Source: Pseudomonas putida (GTDB taxonomy: Bacteria > Pseudomonadota > Gammaproteobacteria > Pseudomonadales > Pseudomonadaceae). From it: a stretch of 64,000 nucleotides of DNA. Below are positions 31,532-40,669 of this stretch, in pieces (position 1 is the first letter of the stretch; every line of letters starts with the position of its first letter). The stretch lies in assembly GCF_002741075.1 (NCBI RefSeq), contig NZ_CP016634.1, positions 4,702,501-4,766,500 of the forward strand, read 5' to 3'. Under the pieces are notes generated by a model. The model saw only the letters and a list, made by a program, of their open reading frames with translations. It was not told the origin of the DNA and did not search any database. Position numbers and translations under genes: made by a program.

Positions 31532-32938
31532 ATGTCGAAGTCGGTTCAACTCATCAAAGATCATGACGTCAAGTGGATTGATCTGCGTTTCACGGACACC
31601 AAAGGCGTTCAGCACCACGTGACCATGCCGTCGCGTGATGCGCTGGAAGACGACTTCTTCGAAGTCGGCAAGATGTTCGACGGCTCCTCCATCGCTGGCT
31701 GGAAAGGCATCGAAGCCTCCGACATGATCCTCATGCCGGTCGACGACACCGCGGTTCTGGACCCGTTCACCGAAGAACCGACCCTGATCATCACCTGCGA
31801 CATCGTCGACCCATCGAGCATGCAGGGCTACGATCGCGACCCACGTGCGATCGCCAAGCGCGCCGAAGAGTACCTGAAGAGCACCGGCATCGGTGACACC
31901 GTATTCGCCGGCCCTGAGCCAGAGTTCTTCATCTTCGACGAAGTGAAGTTCAAGTCGGACATCTCCGGCTCGATGTTCAAGATCTTCTCCGAGCAAGGCT
32001 CGTGGATGACCGACGCTGACGTGGAAGGCGGCAACAAAGGCCACCGTCCAGGCGTGAAAGGCGGCTACTTCCCGGTTCCGCCGTTCGACCACGACCATGA
32101 AATCCGTACCGCCATGTGCAACGCACTGGAGGAAATGGGTCAGACCGTCGAAGTTCACCACCACGAAGTGGCGACTGCCGGCCAGAACGAAATCGGCGTC
32201 AAGTTCAACACCCTGGTTAAGAAGGCTGACGAAGTACAGGCCCTGAAATACGTCGTGCACAACGTTGCCGACGCCTACGGCCGTACCGCCACCTTCATGC
32301 CGAAGCCACTGTACGGCGACAACGGCTCGGGCATGCACGTGCACATGTCGATCTGGAAAGACGGCAAGAACACCTTCGCCGGTGAAGGCTATGCCGGCCT
32401 GTCCGACACCGCCCTGTACTTCATCGGCGGTATCATCAAGCACGGTAAGGCCCTGAACGGCTTCACCAACCCGTCGACCAACTCCTACAAGCGTCTGGTC
32501 CCAGGCTTCGAAGCCCCGGTCATGCTGGCCTACTCGGCTCGCAACCGTTCCGCCTCGATCCGTATTCCTTACGTCGGCAGCCCGAAAGCCCGCCGTATCG
32601 AAGCACGCTTCCCGGATCCATCGGCCAACCCGTACCTGGCCTTCGCAGCCTTGCTGATGGCGGGTCTGGACGGTATCCAGAACAAGATCCACCCAGGCGA
32701 TGCTGCCGACAAGAACCTGTACGACCTGCCGCCTGAAGAGGCCAAGGACATCCCACAGGTTTGCGGTAGCCTGAAGGAAGCCCTGGAAGAGCTGGACAAA
32801 GGCCGTGCGTTCCTGACCAAGGGCGGCGTGTTCTCCGACGACTTCATCGATGCCTTCATCGAGCTGAAGAGCGAAGAAGAGATCAAGGTCCGTACCTTCG
32901 TCCACCCGCTGGAATACGAGCTGTACTACAGCTGCTGA
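31532..32938 (+). CDS. glnA: Glutamine synthetase type I
   Basis: ATP-dependent ammonia assimilation: glutamate plus ammonia to glutamine, cytoplasmic dodecamer. 468 aa. The adenylylation site Tyr397 lies in NLYDLPPEE, so activity should be controlled by Gln[14 protein letters not shown] near the N-terminus, [12 protein letters not shown] and [12 protein letters not shown] (metal/substrate ligands) are intact. Transcription is from a sigma-54/NtrC promoter; ntrBC lie about 0.95 kb downstream on the same strand. A strong terminator follows the gene. Confidence 0.99.
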   Translation: MSKSVQLIKDHDVKWIDLRFTDTKGVQHHVTMPSRDALEDDFFEVGKMFDGSSIAGWKGIEASDMILMPVDDTAVLDPFTEEPTLIITCDIVDPSSMQGYDRDPRAIAKRAEEYLKSTGIGDTVFAGPEPEFFIFDEVKFKSDISGSMFKIFSEQGSWMTDADVEGGNKGHRPGVKGGYFPVPPFDHDHEIRTAMCNALEEMGQTVEVHHHEVATAGQNEIGVKFNTLVKKADEVQALKYVVHNVADAYGRTATFMPKPLYGDNGSGMHVHMSIWKDGKNTFAGEGYAGLSDTALYFIGGIIKHGKALNGFTNPSTNSYKRLVPGFEAPVMLAYSARNRSASIRIPYVGSPKARRIEARFPDPSANPYLAFAALLMAGLDGIQNKIHPGDAADKNLYDLPPEEAKDIPQVCGSLKEALEELDKGRAFLTKGGVFSDDFIDAFIELKSEEEIKVRTFVHPLEYELYYSC

Positions 32939-32972
32939 TCTGATCGGCGCCTCGCGCCGGACTCATCAATGG

Positions 32973-33005
32973 AAACGGCCTCGTCATGAGGCCGTTTCTG
33001 TTTTT
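32973..33005 (+). terminator. Rho-independent terminator of glnA
   Basis: AAACGGCCTC-GTCAT-GAGGCCGTTT (32973-32997) is a 10-bp perfect stem followed by CTGTTTTT. It separates glnA from the chorismate mutase gene. Confidence 0.95.
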
Positions 33006-33087
33006 ACGCACAGTGATTTCAGGCGCGCCCTACCCGCCTGCTCCTTGCGCATTGGCCACACTCGAGTCTCATTTCATGGAGACGATC

Positions 33088-33636
33088 ATGCGCCTGAACC
33101 CCCTGACACTTGTCACCGCCCTGGGCCTATGCCTGACCGGCTGCGCGACCGCAAGTACGGCGGCATCCCCGCTAACCCGCCTGCTCGATGACATCGAACA
33201 GCGGCTCGACATTGCCGAAGCCGTGGCCCTGCACAAGTGGGATACACACCAGTCGGTACAGGCACCCCAGCGCGAGCGCGAGGTGCTGACACGCGTTCGT
33301 CAGAGCGCCGCCGACCATGGGCTTGACGCCGCACGCGCCGAAGCATTCTTCGCCGACCAGATCGAGGCCAACAAACTCCTGCAATACCATTTCTTGAATG
33401 ACTGGCACCGGCAACGCCAAGCGCCTGATACACCACGTCGCGACCTGACGACGCAGATAAGGCCAGAGTTGGATCAACTGCAAAATCTGCTGCTGCTAGA
33501 CCTCGCCCAGTTCGACCGCGAGCGTTCCCCTGGTTGCTCACAGCAGTTGGCCGACGCCCTCGCCCAGCGCGCCCTCGACGCCGAACGCCACCTGGCCTTG
33601 GTTCGCGCCACCACCCAGCTGTGCGCGGGGCTGTAA
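33088..33636 (+). CDS. Exported chorismate mutase (AroQ gamma type), predicted lipoprotein
   Basis: Monofunctional secreted-type chorismate mutase (chorismate to prephenate), 182 aa. The signal peptide MRLNPLTLVTALGLCLTGCA ends in a perfect lipobox LTGC (Cys19), so it is predicted to be lipid-anchored; most known gamma-class enzymes are soluble periplasmic proteins. Active-site-type residues align by eye with the M. tuberculosis secreted enzyme: Arg39 in IEQRL, Lys50 in HKW, Arg62/Arg64 in PQRERE, and FFADQIEANKLLQYHFLNDW. Start ATG at 33088 with GGAGA 5 bases upstream; an ATG 12 bases earlier overlaps that ribosome-binding site. It sits alone between glnA and ntrB. Confidence 0.88.
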   Translation: MRLNPLTLVTALGLCLTGCATASTAASPLTRLLDDIEQRLDIAEAVALHKWDTHQSVQAPQREREVLTRVRQSAADHGLDAARAEAFFADQIEANKLLQYHFLNDWHRQRQAPDTPRRDLTTQIRPELDQLQNLLLLDLAQFDRERSPGCSQQLADALAQRALDAERHLALVRATTQLCAGL

Positions 33637-33650
33637 GGGCCTATGCTCTA

Positions 33651-33695
33651 TATTGGTGCATCGCACACAGGGACACCTGACCCTGCACACCAATA
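33651..33695. promoter_or_regulatory. Inverted repeat upstream of ntrB, possible NtrC-type site
   Basis: TATTGGTG (33651-33658) and CACCAATA (33688-33695) are perfect inverted 8-mers, with CAGGG/CCCTG inside. The halves resemble NtrC half-sites (TTGGTGC). It lies about 100-135 bases before a possible sigma-54 promoter, but the wide spacing between halves is unlike a standard NtrC palindrome; it could also be a terminator-like hairpin. Confidence 0.4.
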
Positions 33696-33787
33696 AAGGT
33701 CACAAACGCCGCTGAATCAGGGTTTTCTATCCGGAATCTGCTCGATTCCAGACCTTTTTCGGGAAAATCCGCTTCTTTTCGGAGCCT

Positions 33788-33803
33788 TGGTTTGTTTCTT
33801 GCA
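33788..33803 (+). promoter_or_regulatory. Possible sigma-54 promoter of ntrBC
   Basis: TGGTTTG-TTTC-TTGCA has the exact GG-N10-GC spacing of sigma-54 promoters and a perfect TTGCA at -12, but a weak -24 element. It is 84 bases before ntrB. No gene is seen elsewhere in 33637-33886. Confidence 0.55.
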
Positions 33804-33886
33804 TTTTTCCAGCATCAAGCGTTCCAGGCGTGCCCAGCAATCGCCCCTGAGACGCCCCATGTGCCAAAAGAGGTCAACGACGCCTT

Positions 33887-34972
33887 ATGACCATCAGCGA
33901 CGCACAGCACCGTCTGCTTCTGGACAACCTGACCACCGCCACGCTGCTGCTCAACGCCGAGCTGCGCCTTGAATACATGAACCCTGCCGCGGAGATGCTG
34001 TTGGCGGTCAGTGGTCAGCGCAGCCATGGGCAGTTCATCAGCGAGTTGTTCACCGAGTCGGCCGAAGCGCTCAACTCCCTGCGTCTGGCGGTGGAGCAGG
34101 CGCACCCGTTCACCAAGCGCGAAGCGCAGTTGACCTCGCTGACCGGCCAAAGCATCACCGTCGACTACGCCGTGACGCCGATCCTGCACCAGGGCCAGAC
34201 CTTGCTGCTGCTGGAGGTACACCCCCGAGACCGCCTGCTGCGCATCACCAAGGAAGAAGCCCAGCTGAGCAAGCAGGAAACCACCAAGCTGCTGGTGCGC
34301 GGCCTGGCCCACGAAATCAAGAACCCCTTGGGCGGTATCCGGGGCGCGGCGCAACTGCTGGCCCGGGAGCTGCCCCATGAGGACCTGCGGGACTACACCA
34401 ATGTGATCATCGAGGAGGCGGATCGCCTGCGAAACCTCGTCGACCGCATGCTCGGCTCGAACAAGCTGCCATCGCTGGCCATGACCAATATCCACGAAGT
34501 GCTGGAACGGGTCTGCAGCCTGGTGGAAGCCGAAAGCCAGGGCGGCGTCACGCTGGTGCGCGACTACGACCCGAGCCTGCCGGACGTGCTGATCGATCGC
34601 GAGCAGATGATCCAGGCGGTCCTCAACATCGTGCGCAACGCCATGCAGGCGATCGCCGGGCAGAACGACCTGCGCCTGGGCCGCATCACCCTGCGCAGCC
34701 GCGCGGTGCGCCAGTTCACCATCGGCCATGTGCGCCATCGTCTGGTGGCCCGGGTCGAGATCACCGACAACGGCCCTGGTATCCCCGCACAACTGCAGGA
34801 CACCCTCTTCTATCCCATGGTCAGCGGCCGTCCGGACGGCACCGGGCTGGGCCTGGCCATCACTCAGAACATCATCAGCCAGCACCAGGGCCTGATCGAA
34901 TGTGACAGCCACCCCGGCCACACCACCTTCTCGATCTACCTGCCTCTGGAACAAGGAGCCACCGCCTCATGA
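33887..34972 (+). CDS. ntrB: Nitrogen regulation sensor histidine kinase NtrB
   Basis: Cytoplasmic sensor kinase/phosphatase (GlnL) that sets NtrC phosphorylation in response to PII. An N-terminal PAS domain (about 5-115) is followed by the H-box GLAHEIKNPLGGIRGAAQLL with His142. The ATPase domain has the N-box VLNIVRNAMQAI, ITDNGPGIPAQ and DGTGLGLAI. No membrane segment, as expected. 361 aa. Its stop overlaps the ntrC start by 4 bases (ATGA). Confidence 0.98.
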   Translation: MTISDAQHRLLLDNLTTATLLLNAELRLEYMNPAAEMLLAVSGQRSHGQFISELFTESAEALNSLRLAVEQAHPFTKREAQLTSLTGQSITVDYAVTPILHQGQTLLLLEVHPRDRLLRITKEEAQLSKQETTKLLVRGLAHEIKNPLGGIRGAAQLLARELPHEDLRDYTNVIIEEADRLRNLVDRMLGSNKLPSLAMTNIHEVLERVCSLVEAESQGGVTLVRDYDPSLPDVLIDREQMIQAVLNIVRNAMQAIAGQNDLRLGRITLRSRAVRQFTIGHVRHRLVARVEITDNGPGIPAQLQDTLFYPMVSGRPDGTGLGLAITQNIISQHQGLIECDSHPGHTTFSIYLPLEQGATAS

Positions 34973-36411
34973 GCCGAAGTGAAACCGTCTGGATCGTCGA
35001 TGATGATCGCTCCATCCGCTGGGTCCTGGAAAAAGCCCTGCAGCAGGAAGGCATGACCACCCAGAGCTTCGACAGCGCCGACGGCGTAATGGGCCGCCTG
35101 GCCCGCCAGCAACCGGACGTGATCATCTCCGACATCCGCATGCCCGGCACCAGCGGCCTGGACCTGCTGGCGCAGATCCGAGAGCAGCACCCGCGCCTAC
35201 CAGTCATCATCATGACCGCCCACTCCGACCTGGACAGTGCCGTGGCCTCCTACCAGGGCGGCGCCTTTGAATACCTGCCCAAGCCGTTCGACGTGGACGA
35301 TGCGGTGTCGCTGGTCAAACGCGCCAATCAGCACGCCCAGGAGCAACAAGCGCTCGACGTGCCGCCGAGCCTGGCCCGCACGCCGGAAATCATCGGCGAG
35401 GCACCAGCGATGCAGGAGGTGTTCCGCGCGATCGGTCGCCTCAGCCACTCCAACATCACCGTGCTGATCAACGGTGAATCCGGTACCGGCAAGGAGTTGG
35501 TGGCCCATGCCCTGCACCGCCACAGCCCACGAGCGGCATCACCGTTCATTGCCCTGAACATGGCGGCGATTCCCAAGGACCTGATGGAGTCCGAGCTGTT
35601 CGGCCACGAGAAAGGCGCCTTCACCGGTGCCGCCAACCTGCGCCGCGGCCGCTTCGAGCAGGCCGACGGCGGCACGTTGTTTCTCGACGAGATCGGCGAC
35701 ATGCCCGCCGACACCCAGACCCGCCTGCTGCGGGTCCTGGCCGACGGCGAGTTCTACCGGGTGGGCGGCCACGTGCCGGTCAAGGTGGACGTGCGCATCA
35801 TCGCCGCGACCCACCAGAACCTGGAGTCGCTGGTGCAGGCCGGCAAGTTTCGTGAAGACTTGTTCCACCGCCTGAACGTGATCCGCATCCATATTCCACG
35901 CCTGGCCGATCGGCGCGAGGACATCCCTGCCCTGGCGCGTCACTTCCTGGGTCGCGCCGCCAAGGAACTGGCCGTCGAGCCCAAACTGCTAAAGCCGGAA
36001 ACCGAAGAGTTCATGCGCAATCTGCCGTGGCCGGGCAACGTGCGCCAGCTGGAGAACACCTGCCGCTGGATCACCGTGATGGCCTCCAGCCGCGAAGTGC
36101 TGATCGGCGACCTGCCACCGGAACTGCTCAACCTGCCGCAGGACTCGGCGCCGGTCACCAACTGGGAGCAGGCACTGCGCCAGTGGGCCGACCAGGCCCT
36201 GGCCCGCGGCCAATCGAACCTGCTCGACAGCGCCGTGCCCAGCTTCGAGCGCATCATGATCGAGACCGCCCTCAAGCACACCGCAGGTCGCCGACGCGAT
36301 GCCGCCGTGCTGCTGGGGTGGGGGCGGAATACCCTGACGCGCAAGATCAAGGAGCTGGGGATGAGGGTCGATGGCGGGGACGGGGACGAGGATGATGGCG
36401 ACGATCATTGA
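34969..36411 (+). CDS. ntrC: Nitrogen regulation response regulator NtrC
   Basis: Sigma-54 enhancer-binding activator (GlnG). The receiver domain has Asp55 in ISDIRMPG. The AAA+ domain has Walker A GESGTGKE, the sigma-54-contact loop GAFTGA and Walker B GGTLFLDEIGD. A C-terminal Fis-type HTH (TAGRRRDAAVLLGWGRNTLT) follows. 480 aa; the last dozen residues are Gly/Asp-rich (GGDGDEDDGDDH), a tail I regard as lineage-specific. It should activate glnA through the site at 31296-31312. Confidence 0.98.
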   Translation: MSRSETVWIVDDDRSIRWVLEKALQQEGMTTQSFDSADGVMGRLARQQPDVIISDIRMPGTSGLDLLAQIREQHPRLPVIIMTAHSDLDSAVASYQGGAFEYLPKPFDVDDAVSLVKRANQHAQEQQALDVPPSLARTPEIIGEAPAMQEVFRAIGRLSHSNITVLINGESGTGKELVAHALHRHSPRAASPFIALNMAAIPKDLMESELFGHEKGAFTGAANLRRGRFEQADGGTLFLDEIGDMPADTQTRLLRVLADGEFYRVGGHVPVKVDVRIIAATHQNLESLVQAGKFREDLFHRLNVIRIHIPRLADRREDIPALARHFLGRAAKELAVEPKLLKPETEEFMRNLPWPGNVRQLENTCRWITVMASSREVLIGDLPPELLNLPQDSAPVTNWEQALRQWADQALARGQSNLLDSAVPSFERIMIETALKHTAGRRRDAAVLLGWGRNTLTRKIKELGMRVDGGDGDEDDGDDH

Positions 36412-36430
36412 TCCTCGTCGCCCTGACTGC

Positions 36431-36508
36431 CGCTATCGCAGGACAAGCCCGCCCCTACAGCAATTGCGCACGCCGACCCTGTAGGAGCGGGCTTGTCCCG
36501 CGATGGCG
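36431..36508. repeat. REP-type inverted repeat
   Basis: Arms 36431-36460 and 36479-36508 (core GTAGGAGCGGGCTTGTCCCG). Located after ntrC, in the gap before the convergent hypothetical gene; the remaining 36509-36696 shows no gene. Confidence 0.88.
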
Positions 36509-36696
36509 TTCACAACGCCATGCACCGATCCAGTGCCAAGCGCACCGTCCAAAGGCACAAGACAGTCGTAGAACTGACCGCGACCGCGCTAACCCCAGTA
36601 TTTCCGGGCCTCTAGAAACTGGCACGCCATCTGCAATAAGACAGATATCTCCAGTTTCGGGGACCCCGGTACAGGCAGGCCGGGACATCCCCTCTT

Positions 36697-37134
36697 TTAT
36701 TCGTGCAGCCTCACCTGCACACGCCAGCGCCCAGCATCCTGTGCACCGCTCCATTCACCTTGCAGGGGACGCGCGGCGATCACCGTCAACAACAAGCCTT
36801 CCTCGCTGTTCTGCAGACGCCAGCCAGCCGGTTTGCCTTGCACCTGCAACTGGCCACGCTGGGCCTTGCCCTCGGCCTGGAACACCACGGCCACGGTGCC
36901 CTGCACCATTTCACCGTGCAGCTTGGGCTCTTCGTTGAACCATAGGTCCAGACCGTCCTGTACCACCTCCACCTGTTCCAGCACCCGCTCCTCGGGCGCG
37001 GTCAGGCGGCCGATCATCAACCCCACCATCATGCCGACGATCGCCAGGGACAACAGCACACGCGGCCAAGCTTTCGAACGCAGGTCGGGTTCGAGGGTAG
37101 AATGCTCGTCATCTTCATGCCTGGAGCCGTGCAT
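36697..37134 (-). CDS. Conserved hypothetical membrane-anchored protein
   Basis: 145-aa protein I do not recognise. An acidic N-terminus (about 1-24, HEDDEHSTLEPD) is followed by one membrane helix (about 26-44, LLSLAIVGMMVGLMIG) and a probable periplasmic beta-rich domain (about 50-145) without cysteines. It sits between ntrC and trmL, an arrangement I associate with Pseudomonas generally. The most upstream ATG (37132-37134) shares the palindrome CATG with the trmL start on the other strand. The only ribosome-binding candidate (GAGGA) is 11 bases away, so the start is uncertain, but no other Met occurs before the membrane helix. Confidence 0.75.
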   Translation of the reverse strand: MHGSRHEDDEHSTLEPDLRSKAWPRVLLSLAIVGMMVGLMIGRLTAPEERVLEQVEVVQDGLDLWFNEEPKLHGEMVQGTVAVVFQAEGKAQRGQLQVQGKPAGWRLQNSEEGLLLTVIAARPLQGEWSGAQDAGRWRVQVRLHE

Positions 37135-37594
37135 GTTTCACGTCATCCTCTTTCAACCAGAGATTCCGCCGAATACCGGCAACATTATCCGCCTCTGCGC
37201 CAACAGCGGCTGCGACCTGCACCTGATCGAGCCATTGGGCTTCGAGCTGGACGATAAGCGCTTGCGCCGGGCAGGGCTGGATTACCACGAGTATGCCACG
37301 CTCAAGCGCTACCAGAGCCTGGCCGATTGCCTGGAGAGTCTCGGCCAACCGCGCCTGTTCGCCTTTACCACCAAGGGTTCGCACGCCTTCCATGAGGTCG
37401 ACTACCAGCCGGGCGACGCTTTCCTGTTCGGGCCCGAGAGCCGGGGCCTGCCAGCCGAGGTACTGGACAGCCTGCCCGCGCAGCAACGCCTGCGCCTGCC
37501 CATGCGACCAGGCTGCCGCAGCCTGAACCTGTCCAACACCGTGGCGGTGACGGTCTATGAGGCCTGGCGCCAGCAGGGGTTTGCCGGCAGTTGA
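37133..37594 (+). CDS. trmL: tRNA (cytidine/uridine-2'-O)-methyltransferase TrmL
   Basis: SPOUT-class methyltransferase that modifies the wobble base (position 34) of tRNA-Leu isoacceptors. 153 aa, normal. The N-terminal VILFQPEIPPNTGNIIRLCA and the knot motifs FGPESRGLP and MRPGCRSLNLSNTVAVTVYE are diagnostic. Start ATG at 37133 with GGAG 6 bases upstream. Divergent from the hypothetical gene with overlapping start codons. Confidence 0.96.
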   Translation: MFHVILFQPEIPPNTGNIIRLCANSGCDLHLIEPLGFELDDKRLRRAGLDYHEYATLKRYQSLADCLESLGQPRLFAFTTKGSHAFHEVDYQPGDAFLFGPESRGLPAEVLDSLPAQQRLRLPMRPGCRSLNLSNTVAVTVYEAWRQQGFAGS

Positions 37595-37635
37595 TGCCTT
37601 GCCGTCCCGGCGAACGAGGCCAAACAAGGCAAATA

Positions 37636-37661
37636 AAAAGGGCGACCGAAGTCGCCCTTTT
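37636..37661. terminator. Bidirectional terminator between trmL and secB
   Basis: AAAAGGGCGAC-CGAA-GTCGCCCTTTT is a perfect 11-bp stem with A- and T-rich ends, between two convergent genes. Confidence 0.95.
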
Positions 37662-37675
37662 GCTTTTTGCAGCGA

Positions 37676-38158
37676 TCACTGCATGGTCGGCGCTTCGCCG
37701 GCTTCCTGCATGCGCTGCATTTCTTGCGCGTACAGCGCGTCGAAATTGACCGGGGAAAGCATCAGCGCCGGGAACGAGCCACGGGTCACCAGGCTGTCCA
37801 GGGTCTCGCGAGCATACGGGAACAGAATGTTCGGGCAGAACGCACCCAGGGTATGGCTCATGGACGCCGCGTCGAGGTTCTTGATCAGGAAGATACCGGC
37901 CTGCTGAACTTCGGCGATGAAGGCCACTTCTTCACCGTTCTTGACGGTCACCGACAGGGTCAGCACCACTTCATGGAAATCGCTTTCCAGGGCTTTCTGA
38001 CGGGTGTTCAGGTCCAGCGAGACGCTTGGCTCCCACTGCTGGCGGAAGATCTGCGGGCTCTTCGGCGCTTCGAAGGACAGGTCACGCACGTAGATGCGCT
38101 GCAGGGAGAATTGCGGGGAGTTGTCGTCGGCAACGCCGTTGTTCTGCTGGTCAGTCAT
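37676..38158 (-). CDS. secB: Protein-export chaperone SecB
   Basis: Cytoplasmic tetrameric chaperone that holds preproteins unfolded and hands them to SecA. 160 aa. [40 protein letters not shown] and [15 protein letters not shown] are family hallmarks. Ribosome-binding site AGGAAAAG before the ATG at 38158. Last gene of the yibN-grxC-secB group, the same order as in E. coli. Confidence 0.98.
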   Translation of the reverse strand: MTDQQNNGVADDNSPQFSLQRIYVRDLSFEAPKSPQIFRQQWEPSVSLDLNTRQKALESDFHEVVLTLSVTVKNGEEVAFIAEVQQAGIFLIKNLDAASMSHTLGAFCPNILFPYARETLDSLVTRGSFPALMLSPVNFDALYAQEMQRMQEAGEAPTMQ

Positions 38159-38196
38159 GGCAGATCTTTTCCTAATGGTTATGTAAGAGCTGTGAT

Positions 38197-38451
38197 TCAG
38201 GCCTCGAGCAGGGCATCGAGCTTGCCCGCCCGCTCCAGTGCGTAGAGGTCATCGCATCCGCCAACGTGGGTGGTGCCGATCCAGATCTGCGGTACCGAGG
38301 TGCGACCCGCCTTCTGGCTCATCTCGGCGCGCACCTGCGGCTTGCCGTCGACCTTGATTTCCTCGAAGGCTACACCCTTGCTCTCGAGCAGGTACTTGGC
38401 ACGCATGCAGTAAGGGCAATAGTCGCTGGAGTAGACGATGACAGGCTTCAT
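38197..38451 (-). CDS. grxC: Glutaredoxin 3
   Basis: Glutathione-dependent dithiol oxidoreductase, 84 aa. The active site CPYC is Cys12-Cys15 in [15 protein letters not shown], and the glutathione-binding [20 protein letters not shown] is intact. Start ATG at 38451, 2 bases after the stop of the rhodanese gene; an in-frame GTG at 38457 overlaps that gene. Confidence 0.97.
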   Translation of the reverse strand: MKPVIVYSSDYCPYCMRAKYLLESKGVAFEEIKVDGKPQVRAEMSQKAGRTSVPQIWIGTTHVGGCDDLYALERAGKLDALLEA

Positions 38452-38453
38452 GA

Positions 38454-38867
38454 TCACTTCACCAGGGGCAGGTTATCGGCTTTCCAGCTGGAGACGCCAC
38501 CGCTGAGCTTGGCGGCAGTGTAACCAGCCTTGAGCAGCTCGCGGCAGATGGTGCCGGACTGCTGGCCCATGCTGTCCACCACGATCAGGGTCTTGCCCTT
38601 GTGCTTGTCCAGCTCGGCCATGCGGTTGACCAGTTTGTCCTGCGGAATGTTCAGGGCGCCGACGATGTGGCCCGACGCGTATTCCTTGCTCGGGCGGATG
38701 TCGATCACCACGCCTTTCTCGGCGTTGACCAGCGCGGTCAACTGGCCGTTGCTCAGGCTCTGACCGCCACGGCGGATTTCGTTGATGAGCAGCAGGACCA
38801 GCAGAACAACGAAGATCGCCACCAGGATGTAGTGGTTTGTCGCAAATTGAATCAGGTTAGCAACCAT
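38454..38867 (-). CDS. yibN: YibN-like membrane-anchored rhodanese-domain protein lacking the catalytic Cys
   Basis: One N-terminal membrane helix (YILVAIFVVLLVLLLINEI) precedes a cytoplasmic rhodanese fold (VVIDIRPSKEYASGHIVGAL). The active-site loop reads VVDSMGQQSG, so the usual catalytic Cys (as in CxxGxRS) is missing and sulfurtransferase activity is unlikely; E. coli YibN has a similar loop. It may act as a binding module at the membrane; a link of YibN to the YidC insertase has been reported as I recall. Start taken at ATG 38867 (137 aa), with ATG 38882 as an alternative. Operon with grxC-secB. Confidence 0.88.
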   Translation of the reverse strand: MVANLIQFATNHYILVAIFVVLLVLLLINEIRRGGQSLSNGQLTALVNAEKGVVIDIRPSKEYASGHIVGALNIPQDKLVNRMAELDKHKGKTLIVVDSMGQQSGTICRELLKAGYTAAKLSGGVSSWKADNLPLVK

Positions 38868-39069
38868 CTGAGGGTGTTCCACGCGATTGAAAATGCCGGC
38901 CAGTATACACAGCCCCCCAGGCCCGCCAAAGCCCGGCGGGTCCGCTGGAAAATCCCCCGTACCGACAGCCTGTCGGGCATTGCCCGTTCATTTGGAGGAA
39001 ATTGGCCGTCGCTGGCCGATTTGCCCTAAAATGCGTGTCTTTATCATCTTGCAACCGTGAGTAGGATTG

Positions 39070-40605
39070 ATGACGAACACGCCAAAACCCTTGGTCCTGA
39101 TTATCCTCGATGGTTTCGGGCATAGCGAAAGCCCCGAATACAACGCCATCTTCGCCGCCAACACCCCGGTCTACGATCACCTGCGCGCCAGCCAGCCCAC
39201 CGGGCTGATCTCCGGATCCGGCATGGATGTCGGCCTGCCCGACGGCCAGATGGGCAACTCCGAGGTCGGTCACATGAACCTCGGTGCCGGGCGTGTGGTG
39301 TACCAGGACTTCACCCGGGTCACCAAGGCCATCCGCGATGGCGAGTTCTTCAGCAACCCCGTGCTCACCGGCGCGGTGGACAAAGCCGTGGGCGCCGGCA
39401 AGGCCGTGCACATCCTCGGCCTGCTTTCCGACGGTGGCGTACACAGCCACCAGGACCACCTCATTGCGATGGCCGAACTGGCCGCGCAGCGTGGCGCCGA
39501 CAAGATCTACCTGCACGCCTTCCTCGATGGTCGCGACACCCCACCGCGCAGCGCGCAGTCGTCCATCGAGCTGCTCGATGCCACCTTCGCCAAGCTGGGC
39601 AAGGGCCGCATCGCCAGCCTCATCGGCCGCTACTACGCCATGGATCGCGACAACCGCTGGGACCGTGTCAGCGCCGCCTACAACCTGATCGTCGACAGCG
39701 TCGCCGAGTACACCGCGCCGTCGGCCCTGGCCGGCCTGGAAGCGGCCTATGCCCGCGACGAGAGCGACGAATTCGTCAAGGCCACCCGCATCGGCGAACC
39801 GGTCAAGGTCGAGGACGGCGATGCCGTCATCTTCATGAACTTCCGTGCCGACCGCGCCCGCGAGCTGTCCCGCGCGTTCGTCGAGGCCGACTTCAACGAA
39901 TTCGCACGTGCCCGCCTGCCCAAGTTCGCCGCCTACATCGGCCTGACCCAGTACTCGGCCAAGATCCCGGCCCCGGCCGCCTTCGCGCCGGCCACCCTGG
40001 ACAACGTGCTCGGCGAGTACCTGGCCAAGAATGGCAAGACCCAGCTGCGCATCGCCGAGACCGAGAAGTACGCCCACGTCACCTTCTTCTTCTCGGGCGG
40101 GCGCGAAGAGCCGTTCGAGGGCGAGGAGCGCATCCTGATCCCGTCGCCGAAGGTCGCCACCTACGACCTGCAGCCGGAAATGAGCGCCCCGCAAGTCACC
40201 GACCGCATCGTCGAGGCCATTGAGCAGCAGCGCTACGACGTGATCGTGGTCAACTATGCCAACGGCGACATGGTCGGCCACACCGGCGTATTCGAGGCCG
40301 CGGTCAAGGCGGTCGAGACGCTGGACGGCTGCGTCGGACGTATCGTCCAGGCGCTGGACAAGGTCGGCGGCGAAGCGCTGATCACCGCCGACCACGGCAA
40401 TGTCGAGCAGATGGAAGACGCCTGCACCGGCCAGGCCCACACCGCCCATACCACCGAGCCTGTGCCGTTCATCTATGTCGGCAAGCGTAACGTCAAAGTC
40501 CGCGACGGCGGCGTACTGGCGGACGTGGCGCCGACCATGCTCAAGCTGCTGGGCCTGGCCCAACCTGCCGAGATGACTGGCACCTCGATCCTGGTCGACG
40601 CCTAA
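39070..40605 (+). CDS. gpmI: 2,3-bisphosphoglycerate-independent phosphoglycerate mutase
   Basis: Mn-dependent glycolytic/gluconeogenic mutase interconverting 3- and 2-phosphoglycerate. 511 aa. The alkaline-phosphatase-like core has [10 protein letters not shown] at the N-terminus, the nucleophile Ser in [15 protein letters not shown], and metal ligands in ADHGNVEQM and [15 protein letters not shown]. Start ATG at 39070; a TTG three bases earlier is unlikely. Head of the gpmI-envC-ctpA-yibQ row, divergent from yibN-grxC-secB. Confidence 0.98.
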   Translation: MTNTPKPLVLIILDGFGHSESPEYNAIFAANTPVYDHLRASQPTGLISGSGMDVGLPDGQMGNSEVGHMNLGAGRVVYQDFTRVTKAIRDGEFFSNPVLTGAVDKAVGAGKAVHILGLLSDGGVHSHQDHLIAMAELAAQRGADKIYLHAFLDGRDTPPRSAQSSIELLDATFAKLGKGRIASLIGRYYAMDRDNRWDRVSAAYNLIVDSVAEYTAPSALAGLEAAYARDESDEFVKATRIGEPVKVEDGDAVIFMNFRADRARELSRAFVEADFNEFARARLPKFAAYIGLTQYSAKIPAPAAFAPATLDNVLGEYLAKNGKTQLRIAETEKYAHVTFFFSGGREEPFEGEERILIPSPKVATYDLQPEMSAPQVTDRIVEAIEQQRYDVIVVNYANGDMVGHTGVFEAAVKAVETLDGCVGRIVQALDKVGGEALITADHGNVEQMEDACTGQAHTAHTTEPVPFIYVGKRNVKVRDGGVLADVAPTMLKLLGLAQPAEMTGTSILVDA

Positions 40606-40669
40606 GCTGCGCGCGGCCTTGTGTCGCGATCGGGTGGCAAACTAGCCCCAATACGCAGTTTCCAGACCA

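Noticed and set aside
31511..32905. Long frame antisense to glnA
   Set aside because: Val/Gly/Phe-rich shadow of a highly expressed gene with strong codon bias.
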